64,000 nucleotides of DNA, taken from NCBI RefSeq assembly GCF_029582805.1, contig NZ_JAKKUT010000005.1, forward strand, positions 150,887 through 214,886. Reading direction: 5' to 3'. The position numbers and the translations under genes are program-made. The DNA is from Candidatus Synechococcus calcipolaris G9 (GTDB taxonomy: Bacteria; Cyanobacteriota; Cyanobacteriia; Thermosynechococcales; Thermosynechococcaceae). The notes beneath the pieces are model-generated. The model was not told the DNA's origin, searched no databases, and was given only the letters and a program-made list of their open reading frames with translations. Every line of letters begins with the position of its first letter. Position 1 is the stretch's first letter. Below, piece after piece: positions 18,056 through 27,287 of this stretch.

Positions 18056-20197
18056 ATGAGTGGTATGGAAAAAGTCATCTCGCTAGATGGGCGGGATATA
18101 AGTTTGACGCTACAGAAATTTGCACCCCAGGCGGCTGGTTCAGTATTAGTACGTTCAGGAGATACGGCGGTTTTAGTGACCGCTAACCGGGCAGGTGGAC
18201 GAGAGGGAATTGATTTTTTACCTCTAATTGTGGATTACGAAGAACGTCTTTATGCCGCTGGACGCATCCCCGGCGGTTTTTTACGGCGTGAAGGTCGTCC
18301 CCCCGAAAAAGCAATTTTAACGGCGCGGCTGATCGATCGCCCCCTGCGTCCCCTCTTTCCCCAATGGTTGCGGGATGATTTGCAGGTCATTGCCACAACG
18401 GTTTCCATGGATGAACAGGTTCCCCCCGATGTTTTAGCCGTTACCGGGGCATCCGTGGCCGTGCTGTTAGCCCAAATTCCCTTTAATGGCCCGATGGCAG
18501 CGGTACGGGTAGGACTAATTGGCGATGATTTTGTGATTAACCCCACCTACGCTGAAATCGAATCTGGAGATTTAGATCTGGTGGTCGCCGGAACCCCCGA
18601 TGGCGTTGTCATGGTGGAGGCGGGAGCCAACCAACTACCAGAGCAAGACGTGATTGAGGCTATTGATTTTGGCTACGAAGTGGTACGGGATCTGATCCAG
18701 GCCCAGCGAGATTTAATGGCCCAGTTGGGCATTGAACTGGTTACAGCCACCCCTCCCACCATTGATCCCACCCTAGAAAATTTTATTTCCGAACGGGCCG
18801 TGACTCCGGTGACAGAGATATTGGCGCGGTTTGAGAAAGATAAAAATATTCGCGATGCGGCCCTAGATGAGGTGAAGGGGGCGATCGCCAATGAAATTGC
18901 CACCCTAGGGGAGGATCATCCTGTAGCCATTGCCGCCCAAGAGCAACCCAAGGCTCTGGGCAATCTCTTTAAGGGCATTACTAAAAAATTAATGCGTCAA
19001 CAGGTGATTAGTGACGGCCTGCGGGTGGATGGCCGCAAACTAGATGAAGTGCGGCCCATTAGCTGTGATGTTGGAATTTTGCCGCCACGGGTTCATGGCA
19101 GTGCCCTCTTTAACCGAGGCTTAACCCAGGTTATGTCCGTTGCCACCTTGGGAACCCCAGGAGATGCCCAAAACTTAGACGATCTTCACCCCGATGATTC
19201 CAAACGCTACCTGCACCACTACAATTTTCCTCCGTTTTCCGTGGGAGAAGTGCGGCCGATGCGATCGCCCGGTCGTCGAGAAATTGGCCATGGAGCTTTA
19301 GCGGAGCGGGCCCTAAGCCCAGTTTTGCCACCGCAAGAAGACTTTCCCTACGTTATTCGCGTCGTCTCCGAGATCCTTTCCTCCGATGGCTCCACCTCCA
19401 TGGGATCCGTGTGTGGTTCAACCCTGTCCCTCATGGATGCGGGGGTTCCCATTACCAAGCCCGTCAGTGGTGCGGCCATGGGCCTCATCAAAGAAGGGGA
19501 TGAGATTCGGATTCTCACCGATATTCAAGGGTTAGAAGACTTCCTTGGGGATATGGACTTCAAGGTAGCCGGAACCGATAGCGGCATTACCGCCCTGCAA
19601 ATGGATATGAAAATTACGGGTCTGCCCCTAGACGTGATTAAACAAGCGGTAGAGCAAGCCCGGCCTGCCCGTTTGCATATCCTCGAAAAAATGCTGGCAA
19701 CCCTGGATGCTCCTCGGGACGAACAATCTCCCTTTGCGCCCCGTCTCGTTACCCTGCAAATTCCACCGGATATGATTGGTTTGGTGATTGGCCCAGGGGG
19801 GAAAACCATCAAGGGCATTACGGAGCAAACCGGTGCCAAGGTGGATATTGGCGATGATGGTTTAGTGACCATTTCTGCGGTGGATGAAGATAAGGCCAAG
19901 CAGGCCCGGGCCATTATTGAAGGCATGACTCGCAAGCTCAATGCTGGGGATGTTTATCTGGGTAAAGTCACTCGGATTATTCCCATTGGTGCCTTCGTTG
20001 AGTTTCTGCCGGGCAAGGAAGGCATGATTCACATTTCCCAATTAGCGGATTACCGAGTTGGTAAAGTAGAAGATGAGGTGACGGTTGGGGAAGAAATCGT
20101 GATTAAGGTTCGGGAAATTGACAATAAGGGGCGGATTAATCTCACCCGTTTAGGCATCCATCCCGATGAAGCGGCGGCGGTACAGTCCAAGGCCTAA
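18056..20197 (+). CDS. pnp: polyribonucleotide nucleotidyltransferase (PNPase)
   Basis: A 713-residue phosphorolytic 3'-5' exoribonuclease. It has two RNase PH domains separated by a helical domain, then KH (about 560-620, [20 protein letters not shown]) and S1 (about 630-700, [20 protein letters not shown]). FxxR loops appear as [20 protein letters not shown]. The catalytic region has [16 protein letters not shown]. Full family length. A rho-independent terminator follows 40 bases after the stop. In cyanobacteria PNPase acts in RNA turnover and tailing. Confidence 0.97.
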   Translation: MSGMEKVISLDGRDISLTLQKFAPQAAGSVLVRSGDTAVLVTANRAGGREGIDFLPLIVDYEERLYAAGRIPGGFLRREGRPPEKAILTARLIDRPLRPLFPQWLRDDLQVIATTVSMDEQVPPDVLAVTGASVAVLLAQIPFNGPMAAVRVGLIGDDFVINPTYAEIESGDLDLVVAGTPDGVVMVEAGANQLPEQDVIEAIDFGYEVVRDLIQAQRDLMAQLGIELVTATPPTIDPTLENFISERAVTPVTEILARFEKDKNIRDAALDEVKGAIANEIATLGEDHPVAIAAQEQPKALGNLFKGITKKLMRQQVISDGLRVDGRKLDEVRPISCDVGILPPRVHGSALFNRGLTQVMSVATLGTPGDAQNLDDLHPDDSKRYLHHYNFPPFSVGEVRPMRSPGRREIGHGALAERALSPVLPPQEDFPYVIRVVSEILSSDGSTSMGSVCGSTLSLMDAGVPITKPVSGAAMGLIKEGDEIRILTDIQGLEDFLGDMDFKVAGTDSGITALQMDMKITGLPLDVIKQAVEQARPARLHILEKMLATLDAPRDEQSPFAPRLVTLQIPPDMIGLVIGPGGKTIKGITEQTGAKVDIGDDGLVTISAVDEDKAKQARAIIEGMTRKLNAGDVYLGKVTRIIPIGAFVEFLPGKEGMIHISQLADYRVGKVEDEVTVGEEIVIKVREIDNKGRINLTRLGIHPDEAAAVQSKA

Positions 20198-20237
20198 AAT
20201 CCCATCTAAGTTGATCTTCAATATTTGAATAAACAAA

Positions 20238-20264
20238 CCCAAGCCTGACCGCTTGGGTATTTTT
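20238..20264 (+). terminator. rho-independent terminator of pnp
   Basis: A perfect 7-bp stem CCCAAGC (20238-20244) / GCTTGGG (20251-20257) with a CTGACC loop is followed by TATTTTTTT. It lies 40 bases after the pnp stop. The T run abuts the stop codon of the convergent gene at 20265. Confidence 0.9.
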
Positions 20265-20570
20265 TTACCCACGGTCAAACCAGAAAACCTTAAGCACACT
20301 TCCACCAATCAATGTCACCAGGCCCACAATGAAGCCCCATAACCTTGCATTAGTCGTTTTCTGCTGGGCAAGCAGTTCGGCGATGTCATCTCGCAGTTCA
20401 GATCGTAGGCCATCAACCTTGTCGTCAAGAGCTTTCACTTGAGCCTGAGTCACTTTGACCTCAATCGTTAGGGCCTGGATATCGGACTGCATCCCCTTCA
20501 TATCCCCTTGCAGTTCCTTCAAAACCTCAAGAATTTGTCTGGCTTCTGAGCCTGCTATCGGCTCACTCAT
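20265..20570 (-). CDS. small coiled-coil protein with a C-terminal membrane anchor
   Basis: 101 residues starting at ATG 20570, which has GGGAG six bases upstream. The longer frame overlaps the upstream kinase gene. The body is a heptad-like helix (LEVLKELQGDMKGMQSDIQAL, KVDGLRSELRDDIAELLAQQ), and the end has one hydrophobic segment, LWGFIVGLVTLIGGSVLKVF. It resembles many small tail-anchored coiled-coil proteins of unknown role in cyanobacteria. It lies 62 bases downstream of a histidine kinase, possibly on the same transcript. Function unknown. Confidence 0.65.
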   Translation of the reverse strand: MSEPIAGSEARQILEVLKELQGDMKGMQSDIQALTIEVKVTQAQVKALDDKVDGLRSELRDDIAELLAQQKTTNARLWGFIVGLVTLIGGSVLKVFWFDRG

Positions 20571-20632
20571 GGTCATCTCCCTTGGGTTTGCGCTCCCACC
20601 GTCTCGGAGTAGTTGCTTTTTGTGGGTAAAAA

Positions 20633-21883
20633 CTATTTGACAGGGGTTGATTCCCACGGTAACGTCACGAGGACGGTTGTGCCCTCTTCCTCACTGGAGG
20701 AAATGGTTAACTGGCCACGGTGGGCGGCAATAATGCGATCCACGATCGCCAGGCCAAGGCCGGTTCCCCCCGGTTTTCGAGAATAAAAGGGTTGGGTGAG
20801 CTTGGGAATGTCCTCCGGCGGGATGGGACTACCAACGTTGTGAATGCTTACCCTAATCCAGCCTTCGCGATCGGTTTGCAGTTGACAGGTAATGGGTTGA
20901 TAAGGTGTTCCTGCTTCACAGGCATTTTGAATCAAATTAAAAAAGACCTGTTTGAGTTTGTCGCGATCGCCCGTAATGATCACCGGTTGGGGAGGCATTT
21001 TCCAAAGGATGGGTTTATCCTCCGTTTCCGGTAAGTCTTCAAGGATATGGGTCAGTTCCAGGCCTAGGGCGGACATATCAAAGGGTTCTTGGTTGAGAAT
21101 TTGGGGCTTTGCATAGAGCAAAATTTCACTGAGGAGCATTTCTAACCGTTTGGATTCCTCTAGGGCTAGGGTAAGACGTTCCTGGGAACTGGGGGGTAGT
21201 GTGAGTTTACAAAAATAATTTAATCCCATTTTTATAGTGGTAAGAGGATTCCGCAACTCATGGACAATCATGGCGGCAAATTCCCCGATCGCTACTAAAC
21301 GAGCTTGCTCTAGAAGCTGGGCCTGGGCGGCTTCAAGTTGGGTAGTACGGGTTTTAATTTCTGCCTCTAAGCGACTATTAAATTCCTGTTGAATTTGGTA
21401 AAGCGCGTAATTATCAATGGCAGTGGCGGCTCGCTCTGCAAAGAGTTCGACAATTTGGATCTCTTCATTACGGTACTGGCGGGGCTGCATATTAAAGGAG
21501 CAAATTGTTCCCAAGATTTTGCCCTGGGGCGTACATAGGGGCACCCCCAAATAAGCTAAATATCCCTCTGGGGGTTCGCCAAAATCAGGATAGTGGCGAA
21601 CATCTTCCACCCACAGGGCCTGGCCCAGTTGAACAACCCTATGGGTAATCGTGCCATGGAGGATATAGATTGGCTCCTCATCTCCTAAATCAAGGGTACT
21701 TGCTAAGACCCGTTCGTGGTCATCATCACAAAGGGTAACGACCGACCAATCGCTGGCAATTAATTGACTCACCCCATGGGCGATCGCCTGTAAATAGTCC
21801 TGCAAATTACCAGAACGATAACTGAGGGAAGCCAAAATCGACAAGATTCTCTGGCTTTCATTCCAACATTGTGGATTCACCAA
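20633..21883 (-). CDS. GAF-domain sensor histidine kinase
   Basis: A 416-residue soluble kinase with a GAF domain (about residues 20-160), a short coiled coil (EIKTRTTQLEAAQAQLLEQA), HisKA with His208 in AAMIVHELRNPLTTIKMG, and HATPase_c with the N-box FFNLIQNACEAG and G2 GGTGLGLAIVDRII. No membrane span is visible. The GAF lacks the DXCF motif; its cysteines do not sit in a recognisable bilin context, so light sensing is not supported. The response regulator at 21949 is 65 bases upstream on the same strand and is the natural partner. Confidence 0.88.
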   Translation of the reverse strand: MVNPQCWNESQRILSILASLSYRSGNLQDYLQAIAHGVSQLIASDWSVVTLCDDDHERVLASTLDLGDEEPIYILHGTITHRVVQLGQALWVEDVRHYPDFGEPPEGYLAYLGVPLCTPQGKILGTICSFNMQPRQYRNEEIQIVELFAERAATAIDNYALYQIQQEFNSRLEAEIKTRTTQLEAAQAQLLEQARLVAIGEFAAMIVHELRNPLTTIKMGLNYFCKLTLPPSSQERLTLALEESKRLEMLLSEILLYAKPQILNQEPFDMSALGLELTHILEDLPETEDKPILWKMPPQPVIITGDRDKLKQVFFNLIQNACEAGTPYQPITCQLQTDREGWIRVSIHNVGSPIPPEDIPKLTQPFYSRKPGGTGLGLAIVDRIIAAHRGQLTISSSEEEGTTVLVTLPWESTPVK

Positions 21884-21948
21884 GGCTAAAGAGTCCCCTG
21901 TTTCTAAGCTGAATCGTTTACTACATCAATTTTAATCATGGGGATCAA

Positions 21949-22626
21949 TTAGGATTTACGCAGACTATAACCGACTCCCCGAATCGTATGGATTAAGCGC
22001 GGTGAATGGGCTGACTCCAGTTTTAAGCGCAGATAGCGAATATAAACTTCAATAATGTTAGAATCGCCCACGAAATCATAGCCCCAAACCCGACTTAAAA
22101 TTTGTTCCCGTGCAAACACCTGTCGTGGCCGCGATAGCAGATAACTCAACAAATCAAACTCCTTCACCGTTAGCTCAATCGCCCGATCTCCCCGATATAC
22201 TTCCCTTGTTCGTGGATTGACCCGGAGATCCTCAAACTCTAGCCATTCACTTACTTCGTCGGTTTGTCGTCGCAGTTGGGCACGCACTCGGGCTAAAAGC
22301 TCCTCAATACTAAAGGGCTTAATCACATAATCATCAGCCCCTGCATCTAGTCCAGCCACGCGATCGCCAATCTCATCTCGCCCTGTCAACATAATAATCG
22401 GTGTTTTTTTGCCCGTTGAGCGCAACCGCCGACAAATTTCCACCCCCGTCAAACCTGGTAACATCCAGTCTACGATCAGTAAATCAATGGGCATTTCTCT
22501 GGCAACCATTAAACCATTGTGACCGTCATAACTGACACTAATGTCATAGCCTTCACTTTGTAGTTCTAGCTGAACAAAACGAGCAATTTTCTGTTCGTCT
22601 TCGATTAACAAAATTTTGGCAGACAT
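21949..22626 (-). CDS. OmpR/PhoB-family response regulator
   Basis: A 225-residue transcription regulator. The receiver domain (1-120) has Glu9-Asp10 in LLIEDEQ, acceptor Asp53 in LIVDWMLPG, and the Lys in YVIKPFSIEELL. The winged-helix DNA-binding domain (about 130-225) includes IELTVKEFDLLSYLLSRP and SNIIEVYIRYLRLKLE. It lies just upstream of the GAF kinase gene, suggesting a two-component pair. Which cyanobacterial Rre it corresponds to cannot be decided by eye. Confidence 0.9.
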   Translation of the reverse strand: MSAKILLIEDEQKIARFVQLELQSEGYDISVSYDGHNGLMVAREMPIDLLIVDWMLPGLTGVEICRRLRSTGKKTPIIMLTGRDEIGDRVAGLDAGADDYVIKPFSIEELLARVRAQLRRQTDEVSEWLEFEDLRVNPRTREVYRGDRAIELTVKEFDLLSYLLSRPRQVFAREQILSRVWGYDFVGDSNIIEVYIRYLRLKLESAHSPRLIHTIRGVGYSLRKS

Positions 22627-22833
22627 AGGATTCTCGAAGGCATATAAACGTAGCGTAACAGCGTTACCTTAACCAATCCTGAAAATTTTCTAGATCAGGG
22701 GGCGGAAATTTATGAGTTTTATGTATAAAAATTTTAGTCCAGTCTCAAGGGTTTCTCAGTTTTTTTTAAGGTCGCTCTTCCATTCTGGAGACATCGACTG
22801 ACTTCGGTCTTCACTCATTTAGAGATTAATGGT

Positions 22834-23337
22834 ATGAAACACTTTCTGGCCACTGGCTCCTTCACTGCGCTCTCGTTTCTTTGCTTGACGACTGCTGCTT
22901 TTGCCTCTCCTGCTCCCTCCCTTGATTCCGACGGGACTCAATCTACCTACGTTACTGCATCGGTCAAATTTCCATCCATTGTCGGAGCTAAAATTTCTGG
23001 TAGTAACCATGTAATCACCATTTCGGGCAATGGTATGAGTCTGCGGGGATTGGCGATCGCCCTGCCCAAGCAAATGGAAAACTTTACAGATGTTACGATT
23101 CAAAATGGTTCGGGTGGATTCATTCCGGCAATGGTAGAGCGTCAGGATGGGCGACTGATGATTTTATTTGCTGCCCCCGTCGTGGCGAATAGCATCCTGA
23201 ATGTGCAACTCAATGATGTGCAAATGCGGACAAAGGGTGGGGAGCAACTCCCCTACGGCGTTAAAGTGATGCAAACGGGAACTAATGGGGATATCAGTAT
23301 TGGTACTGCCCTAATCAGTGTTCCCAATCGAGACTAA
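22834..23337 (+). CDS. DUF2808 family secreted protein
   Basis: 167 residues with a clear Sec signal peptide (SFTALSFLCLTTAAFASPAP, cleavage likely after AFA). The mature part has the DUF2808 pattern: VTASVKFPSIVGAKISGSNH, GLAIALPKQMENFTDVTIQN, then ILFAAPVVANSILNVQL. The family is widespread in cyanobacteria and of unknown function. It is predicted to be in the periplasm or outer envelope. It is divergent from the response regulator at 22626, with about 200 bases between them. Confidence 0.8.
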   Translation: MKHFLATGSFTALSFLCLTTAAFASPAPSLDSDGTQSTYVTASVKFPSIVGAKISGSNHVITISGNGMSLRGLAIALPKQMENFTDVTIQNGSGGFIPAMVERQDGRLMILFAAPVVANSILNVQLNDVQMRTKGGEQLPYGVKVMQTGTNGDISIGTALISVPNRD

Positions 23338-23356
23338 GACACAGATCGCTTGATCA

Positions 23357-23390
23357 AGGGGGCTTCTGCCCCTATGGGTTTATTCTTTTT
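23357..23390 (+). terminator. probable terminator after the DUF2808 gene
   Basis: AGGGGG/CCCCT-type hairpin (23357-23373, loop CTTCT) followed by ATGGGTTTATTCTTTTT. The stem is short and the T-rich tract is a few bases away, so this is moderate evidence only. Confidence 0.45.
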
Positions 23391-23508
23391 GAGAATTTGC
23401 CAAACCTCAGGGAAGTTGGGCGACGGGGTTCGATGGGGCATGCCACCGGACTCACCAAGAGCATCAAGCAACCTGAAGTACTCTAGAGTCTTCAAGAGAG
23501 AGTGTTAA

Positions 23509-24810
23509 CTAAGGTAGTCTAAATGTCAGGTTGGCACCTGATCGGGTTAACTCAATGTTCTCCCTTAATTCCTGGCCATTGGCAGTAATCCTAATCTGAT
23601 ACTGACCCAAAAAGCCGCGATCGCTCCAATGGCCCTCGTCATTGGTCTGCCCCTGAATCTCTGTCCACCACTCTTCAAAAATAAGACTTCGATAGGCTTC
23701 AGCCGCTGGCTTGGGCGAAAAATCTTGTCGATAAAGGGCCGCTTGGGGTCGCCAGTGATTGCCCTGCCAAAAGCCCCACAGTAAAATTTCTTCTACCGCA
23801 GGATGGGCAAAGGCAATGCGATAAATGTTCCGCAGCGTTTCCGCCTGCTCCGCTTCTGAGTCCAGACTAACGCTGATCTCCGTGAGTTTGATGGGTAGGT
23901 TGAATTGGGCCAAGGTATTTAGGGCCCGCTGCATTCGTTCCTCATTCAAGGGATACTCTAAGTGGGCTTGAATACCAATGCCACCAATGGGTACACCCTG
24001 ATCCAGCAGATCACGAATGAGGGTAGCATAATCATCCAGGCGATCGCCCTCAATAATGCCAAAGTCATTCACATAGAGAACCGCATCGGGATTTCCTTGA
24101 TGACACCATTCAAACATCTCTTTAATAATTCCTGGCCCCAGACGACTGCGGTAAAAATCGCCGTGAAGTAGCTCGTTATTTACATCAAACTCATCAATTT
24201 TGCCGCGATAGCGACGACACACCTCCATGGCACGCTTTTGAACAGCTACCCGTAGTTCCTGGGGCGGTAGATCCTTCAGCCAGGATTGATTAAACTGCTC
24301 ATCTTCCCAAAATAGAGTATGGCCACGCATTGTCCAGCCTTGCCCCTGACTCCATGCAAGAATGCGATCGGCATCATCGTAACTCACCTGACCCCGCTCC
24401 GGTTCAGTGGCATACCATTTCAGGGCATTTTCATGAACCGCCGCATTAAAAAGCTCTTGGGCAATTTTCCTATAGGATTCTTGTTGGCTCTTATTGCCGC
24501 CATCCTCAAACATATCCGTACTCAGGGCAACCCCAAGGGGAAAATCATGGCTCAACTGTTCTAGATGAACTTGGGCTTGGCTGACAGGTTCATTTTGGCC
24601 ATTGACAACGGTGATGTTGATGGGAGCCTTCCGCAATTGCTCAATAGCCACCCGCAGCCCATCCCCTTGGGCGAGTTCAGGATAAGAGCTTGTGACATTA
24701 GGGGCTGGGTCAGACGTACTAGAACTAGAATCTAGACAGGCTTGGGACGTTAGCAGCGTAAAAATTGTAACGCAGGTGATGGGTAAGGCAGAAAAAGACA
24801 TCATAAACAA
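23509..24810 (-). CDS. GH10 endo-1,4-beta-xylanase
   Basis: A 433-residue exported glycosidase. A hydrophobic N-terminus ending in SQAC could be a signal peptide, or a weak lipobox. The GH10 barrel begins near residue 85 (FPLGVALSTDMF). NALKWYATEP and RGHTLFWEDEQ are family motifs. The acid/base Glu is in EFDVNNELLHGDF, and the nucleophile Glu is in IKLTEISVSLD. ILLWGFWQGNHWRP is the conserved late motif. The C-terminal 60 residues are beta-like, similar to the ending of many cyanobacterial and plant-type GH10 proteins. It may act on xylan-like or exopolysaccharide material outside the cell. A structured region lies upstream. Confidence 0.88.
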   Translation of the reverse strand: MFMMSFSALPITCVTIFTLLTSQACLDSSSSTSDPAPNVTSSYPELAQGDGLRVAIEQLRKAPINITVVNGQNEPVSQAQVHLEQLSHDFPLGVALSTDMFEDGGNKSQQESYRKIAQELFNAAVHENALKWYATEPERGQVSYDDADRILAWSQGQGWTMRGHTLFWEDEQFNQSWLKDLPPQELRVAVQKRAMEVCRRYRGKIDEFDVNNELLHGDFYRSRLGPGIIKEMFEWCHQGNPDAVLYVNDFGIIEGDRLDDYATLIRDLLDQGVPIGGIGIQAHLEYPLNEERMQRALNTLAQFNLPIKLTEISVSLDSEAEQAETLRNIYRIAFAHPAVEEILLWGFWQGNHWRPQAALYRQDFSPKPAAEAYRSLIFEEWWTEIQGQTNDEGHWSDRGFLGQYQIRITANGQELRENIELTRSGANLTFRLP

Positions 24811-25143
24811 ACGAGGGAATCCAACAAAGGGGCTGTCAATTCAAGAATGACTTACCACAATGGGGACAGCCCAACAAAAGTCAAAAAGCTATAGAAATGA
24901 AAAACCCTGGGAGTCTTGCCGTGTTTCGACCCCAGGGCTTTCGTTTGCGAATCACTCCTCACTGATATAAACGTAACGTGAACGCCACAGGATTGTCACA
25001 CGACACATGACACTTTTATGACTGTCCCTAATGGGTTCCCTCACCTTTTCGGCAGATTCGGTTCTACCGTGAAGCTTTCCCCCAGAAAGGCTTCATCCCT
25101 GCACCCCGTCCTACAATAAGTCACGATAGTTATAAATAGTAGG
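24811..25143 (-). other. xylanase upstream region: candidate structured leader RNA
   Basis: 333 bases between two divergent genes, with no ORF. Read on the minus strand it holds a series of stem-loops. The first is GAAGCC.TTTC / GAAA.GCTTC near 25070-25095, then CGGTAG/CTGCCG near 25049-25069, then TGTCA/TGACA near 24995-25015. A strong terminator-like hairpin at 24905-24937 is followed by TTTTT. A long-range GGGCTGTC/GACAGCCC pair (24830-24872) lies closest to the gene. It could be an attenuated 5' leader of the xylanase gene or an independent small RNA. I do not recognise a known riboswitch class. Confidence 0.4.
24900..24937 (-). terminator. terminator-like hairpin upstream of the xylanase gene
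   Basis: On the minus strand CCCTGGG (24937-24931) pairs with CCCAGGG (24911-24905), extended by a GTC/GAC pair set with one bulge. It is followed by TTTTT (24904-24900). It sits about 90 bases upstream of the xylanase start, so it would end a leader or small RNA, not an upstream gene. Confidence 0.55.
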
Positions 25144-25185
25144 GTGGGCTTGCAAACCCATCAGAGGTATTTTTGGAAACGATAT

Positions 25186-26604
25186 ATGGGTAAAGGGCAT
25201 CTCAACCAACGCCTTGATCGCCTCATCCACTCTGCCCCGATGGAGCTAGCTTTAGTTGCTCTCATCCTCGTCATGGCTTTGCTGGTAGTCTTTCAAGTTA
25301 TACTGGTTCGTCAGCAGGAAAGTATCTCCTGGGTCATTCTCCTAAAATTGCCGATTCGCATCTTCTTTATCATTGAACTTTTGATCCGGTTTAGCCTTGC
25401 CCGCAAGAAAAAACGGTTTTTCCGCCACTATTGGCTGGATTTAATTGCTATTCTGCCGCCCCCTCCCCAGATCAGCCTCCTTCAACTCCTGCCACTCCTC
25501 CGCCTACCTCGCGCCGCCATCCTCATTAATCGCAATCTATACTACCTATCTCCCCGTATCACCGGCACCTATAGCCTGCAAATCTCCGCCATCTTGATGA
25601 TTGTTTTGATTATGCTGATGGGTGGATTAGCCATGTACATGCTAGAGGGACACATTAATCCTGAATTTGCCTCCCTCGGAGATTCCCTTTGGTATAGTTT
25701 TTTTTCCTTAATGTCATCGGAACCCATTGGCGGTTATCCTGAAACTCATCAAGGACGGATCGTCACCATGGTGATTGTCCTGTCAGGATTGACCCTATTT
25801 GCAGTCTTTACGGGAATTGTTTCTGCCTTAATGGTGCAACGCTTGCGAACTGCCATGGATATTAAAAACCTAGACTTGGACGAATTACGTCACCATATTA
25901 TTATTTGTGGTTGGAATCGTAGTGGCGGTCTAGTCCTCCAGGAACTGCAAGTGGATCCGGCCATTCAGCATAGCCCTATCGTTGTTGTTGCCGAACTTGA
26001 GACAATCCCCATTCTGGATCTGCACCATGTTGATCAAAATCGTCTTTATTTTTACTCCGGTGACTATACCCGCATTGATGTCTTAGAAAAAATTGCCATC
26101 TACCATGCTGACCGTGCCATTCTCCTTGCGGATACATCCCACCCCCGTAGTGACCAAGACCGAGATGCCCGTACTGTTCTAGCCGCCCTAACCATTGAAA
26201 AGCTTAATCCCAGTATCTACACCTGTGCCCAACTTCTAGATCGCCATAATAATGTGCAATTGCACGTTGCCGGTGTGGAGGATGTGGTGATTGCCGACGA
26301 AATGGCTGGCCACCTAATTGGCAGTGCGGTGCGAAATCAAGGTGCTATGGATGTTTTTGCCGAGCTATTAACGGCCCAAGTGGGCAATCAGTTTTATCGC
26401 CTCCCCTTACCGGTTCACCTAGCCAATCAATCCTTTTGGGATGTCAATCACTACCTGAAGACCCACCATGATTCGATTCTGATTGCCATTGAGCGACGGG
26501 TGGATGGGCGTCGTCAAACCCTTGTTAATCCCCCGGAAAGCCATCCCCTTCTTTTGGGGGATTATATCGTTCTCATTGCCCGTAGTTGTCCTCACCTCAC
26601 CTGA
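25186..26604 (+). CDS. ion channel with RCK/TrkA-N domains and a non-standard pore
   Basis: About 472 residues from ATG 25186; a GTG at 25144 is an alternative. Hydrophobic segments include LALVALILVMALLVVFQVIL and ILLKLPIRIFFIIELLIRF, then a span ISAILMIVLIMLMGGLAMYM, a pore-like loop and a last helix. The cytoplasmic part begins HHIIICGWNRSGGLVLQEL, a Rossmann-type TrkA-N/RCK motif, with a second TrkA-C-like part near the end (HPLLLGDYIVLIA). The pore loop reads LMSSEPIGGYPETHQG and lacks the K+ filter TVGYG. It may be a cation channel of altered selectivity, related to CASTOR/POLLUX-like or atypical RCK channels. Confidence 0.7.
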   Translation: MGKGHLNQRLDRLIHSAPMELALVALILVMALLVVFQVILVRQQESISWVILLKLPIRIFFIIELLIRFSLARKKKRFFRHYWLDLIAILPPPPQISLLQLLPLLRLPRAAILINRNLYYLSPRITGTYSLQISAILMIVLIMLMGGLAMYMLEGHINPEFASLGDSLWYSFFSLMSSEPIGGYPETHQGRIVTMVIVLSGLTLFAVFTGIVSALMVQRLRTAMDIKNLDLDELRHHIIICGWNRSGGLVLQELQVDPAIQHSPIVVVAELETIPILDLHHVDQNRLYFYSGDYTRIDVLEKIAIYHADRAILLADTSHPRSDQDRDARTVLAALTIEKLNPSIYTCAQLLDRHNNVQLHVAGVEDVVIADEMAGHLIGSAVRNQGAMDVFAELLTAQVGNQFYRLPLPVHLANQSFWDVNHYLKTHHDSILIAIERRVDGRRQTLVNPPESHPLLLGDYIVLIARSCPHLT

Positions 26605-26614
26605 ACCCACTATC

Positions 26615-27145
26615 ATGCATATTTCCTCTTGGGTCAGCCTTCCCTTTCCCCGCAGCCTAGTGTACCCCACCTATCGGGATAAACTAGTTGAGCTAACTCC
26701 CTACCTCGGCAATGTTCGTGAGATTGAACTCAAAGAACGACACCCGGTAGATCATGGACTCGATATGATTTTGATCTGGCATGGTGGTGGCGAGATTCCA
26801 GCCGCTGCCCGTGCCCTGCTAAGTGATGCCATGCTTTCGTGGACAGACCACACCCACTGGGATGACCAGAACCACCTCACCCTTTGGCGCATTGAACCCC
26901 ATGCCTTTACCGAAGCGGTTCATTGCCATGGGCGTAATCTTTTTCTGGAAGATGGGGAACAAACGGTGATTAAAAGCGACGGAGAGTTAGTGATTGATCC
27001 AGGATTAATTTCCGGGGTTCCCTCTTTTCTCTCAGGGATTGTGGCTAAGGCAGTGGAGGATTATTTAAGCCAGAAAATTGAGCCTAACTTTCGTCAACTC
27101 GCCCAAGGAGTAGAAACCTATTTGACACAACAGCGGTCTTCATAA
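26615..27145 (+). CDS. SRPBCC (polyketide cyclase-like) family protein
   Basis: 176 residues from ATG 26615, just after the channel stop. The longer frame would overlap the channel gene by 120 bases. The N-terminus HISSWVSLPFPRSLVYPTYRD, the START-like alternation HLTLWRIEPHAFTEAVHCHG, and a C-terminal amphipathic helix (SGIVAKAVEDYLSQKIEPNF) fit an SRPBCC/DUF1997-like fold. No catalytic motif is apparent. The 10-base gap suggests co-transcription with the channel. Function unknown. Confidence 0.6.
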   Translation: MHISSWVSLPFPRSLVYPTYRDKLVELTPYLGNVREIELKERHPVDHGLDMILIWHGGGEIPAAARALLSDAMLSWTDHTHWDDQNHLTLWRIEPHAFTEAVHCHGRNLFLEDGEQTVIKSDGELVIDPGLISGVPSFLSGIVAKAVEDYLSQKIEPNFRQLAQGVETYLTQQRSS

Positions 27146-27196
27146 ACTATCATTCTCTTGTCCATGGAGAGGTAAATTTATGATATAACGGATGTC

Positions 27197-27263
27197 TTGA
27201 CAGTTTAGATAATACATCGATAATCTAAGTTGACGTTGATATTGATTAAACTTTAGCTATAAT
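27197..27263 (+). promoter_or_regulatory. candidate tandem promoters of the exopolysaccharide cluster
   Basis: Two sigma-70-type pairs: TTGACA (27197-27202) with GATAAT (27219-27224), spacer 16, and TTGATA (27236-27241) with TATAAT (27258-27263), spacer 16. Both point to the Wza-like gene at 27288, whose AGGAAAGGGGG lies just upstream of its start. Predicted from consensus only. Confidence 0.55.
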
Positions 27264-27287
27264 TAAATTCAGGAAAGGGGGTAGTCA

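Noticed and set aside
20633..21883. Phytochrome-like photoreceptor role for the GAF histidine kinase
   Set aside because: No DXCF motif and no bilin-binding Cys-His context; treated as an ordinary GAF kinase.
24900..24970. Yfr1-like small RNA, because ACTCCTCAC occurs on the plus strand
   Set aside because: The core is followed by no terminator hairpin and the flanking stem is placed on the wrong side; the match is to a short motif only.
24811..25143. c-di-AMP or cobalamin riboswitch upstream of the xylanase gene
   Set aside because: Some local similarity, but the invariant core segments of those classes could not be lined up.
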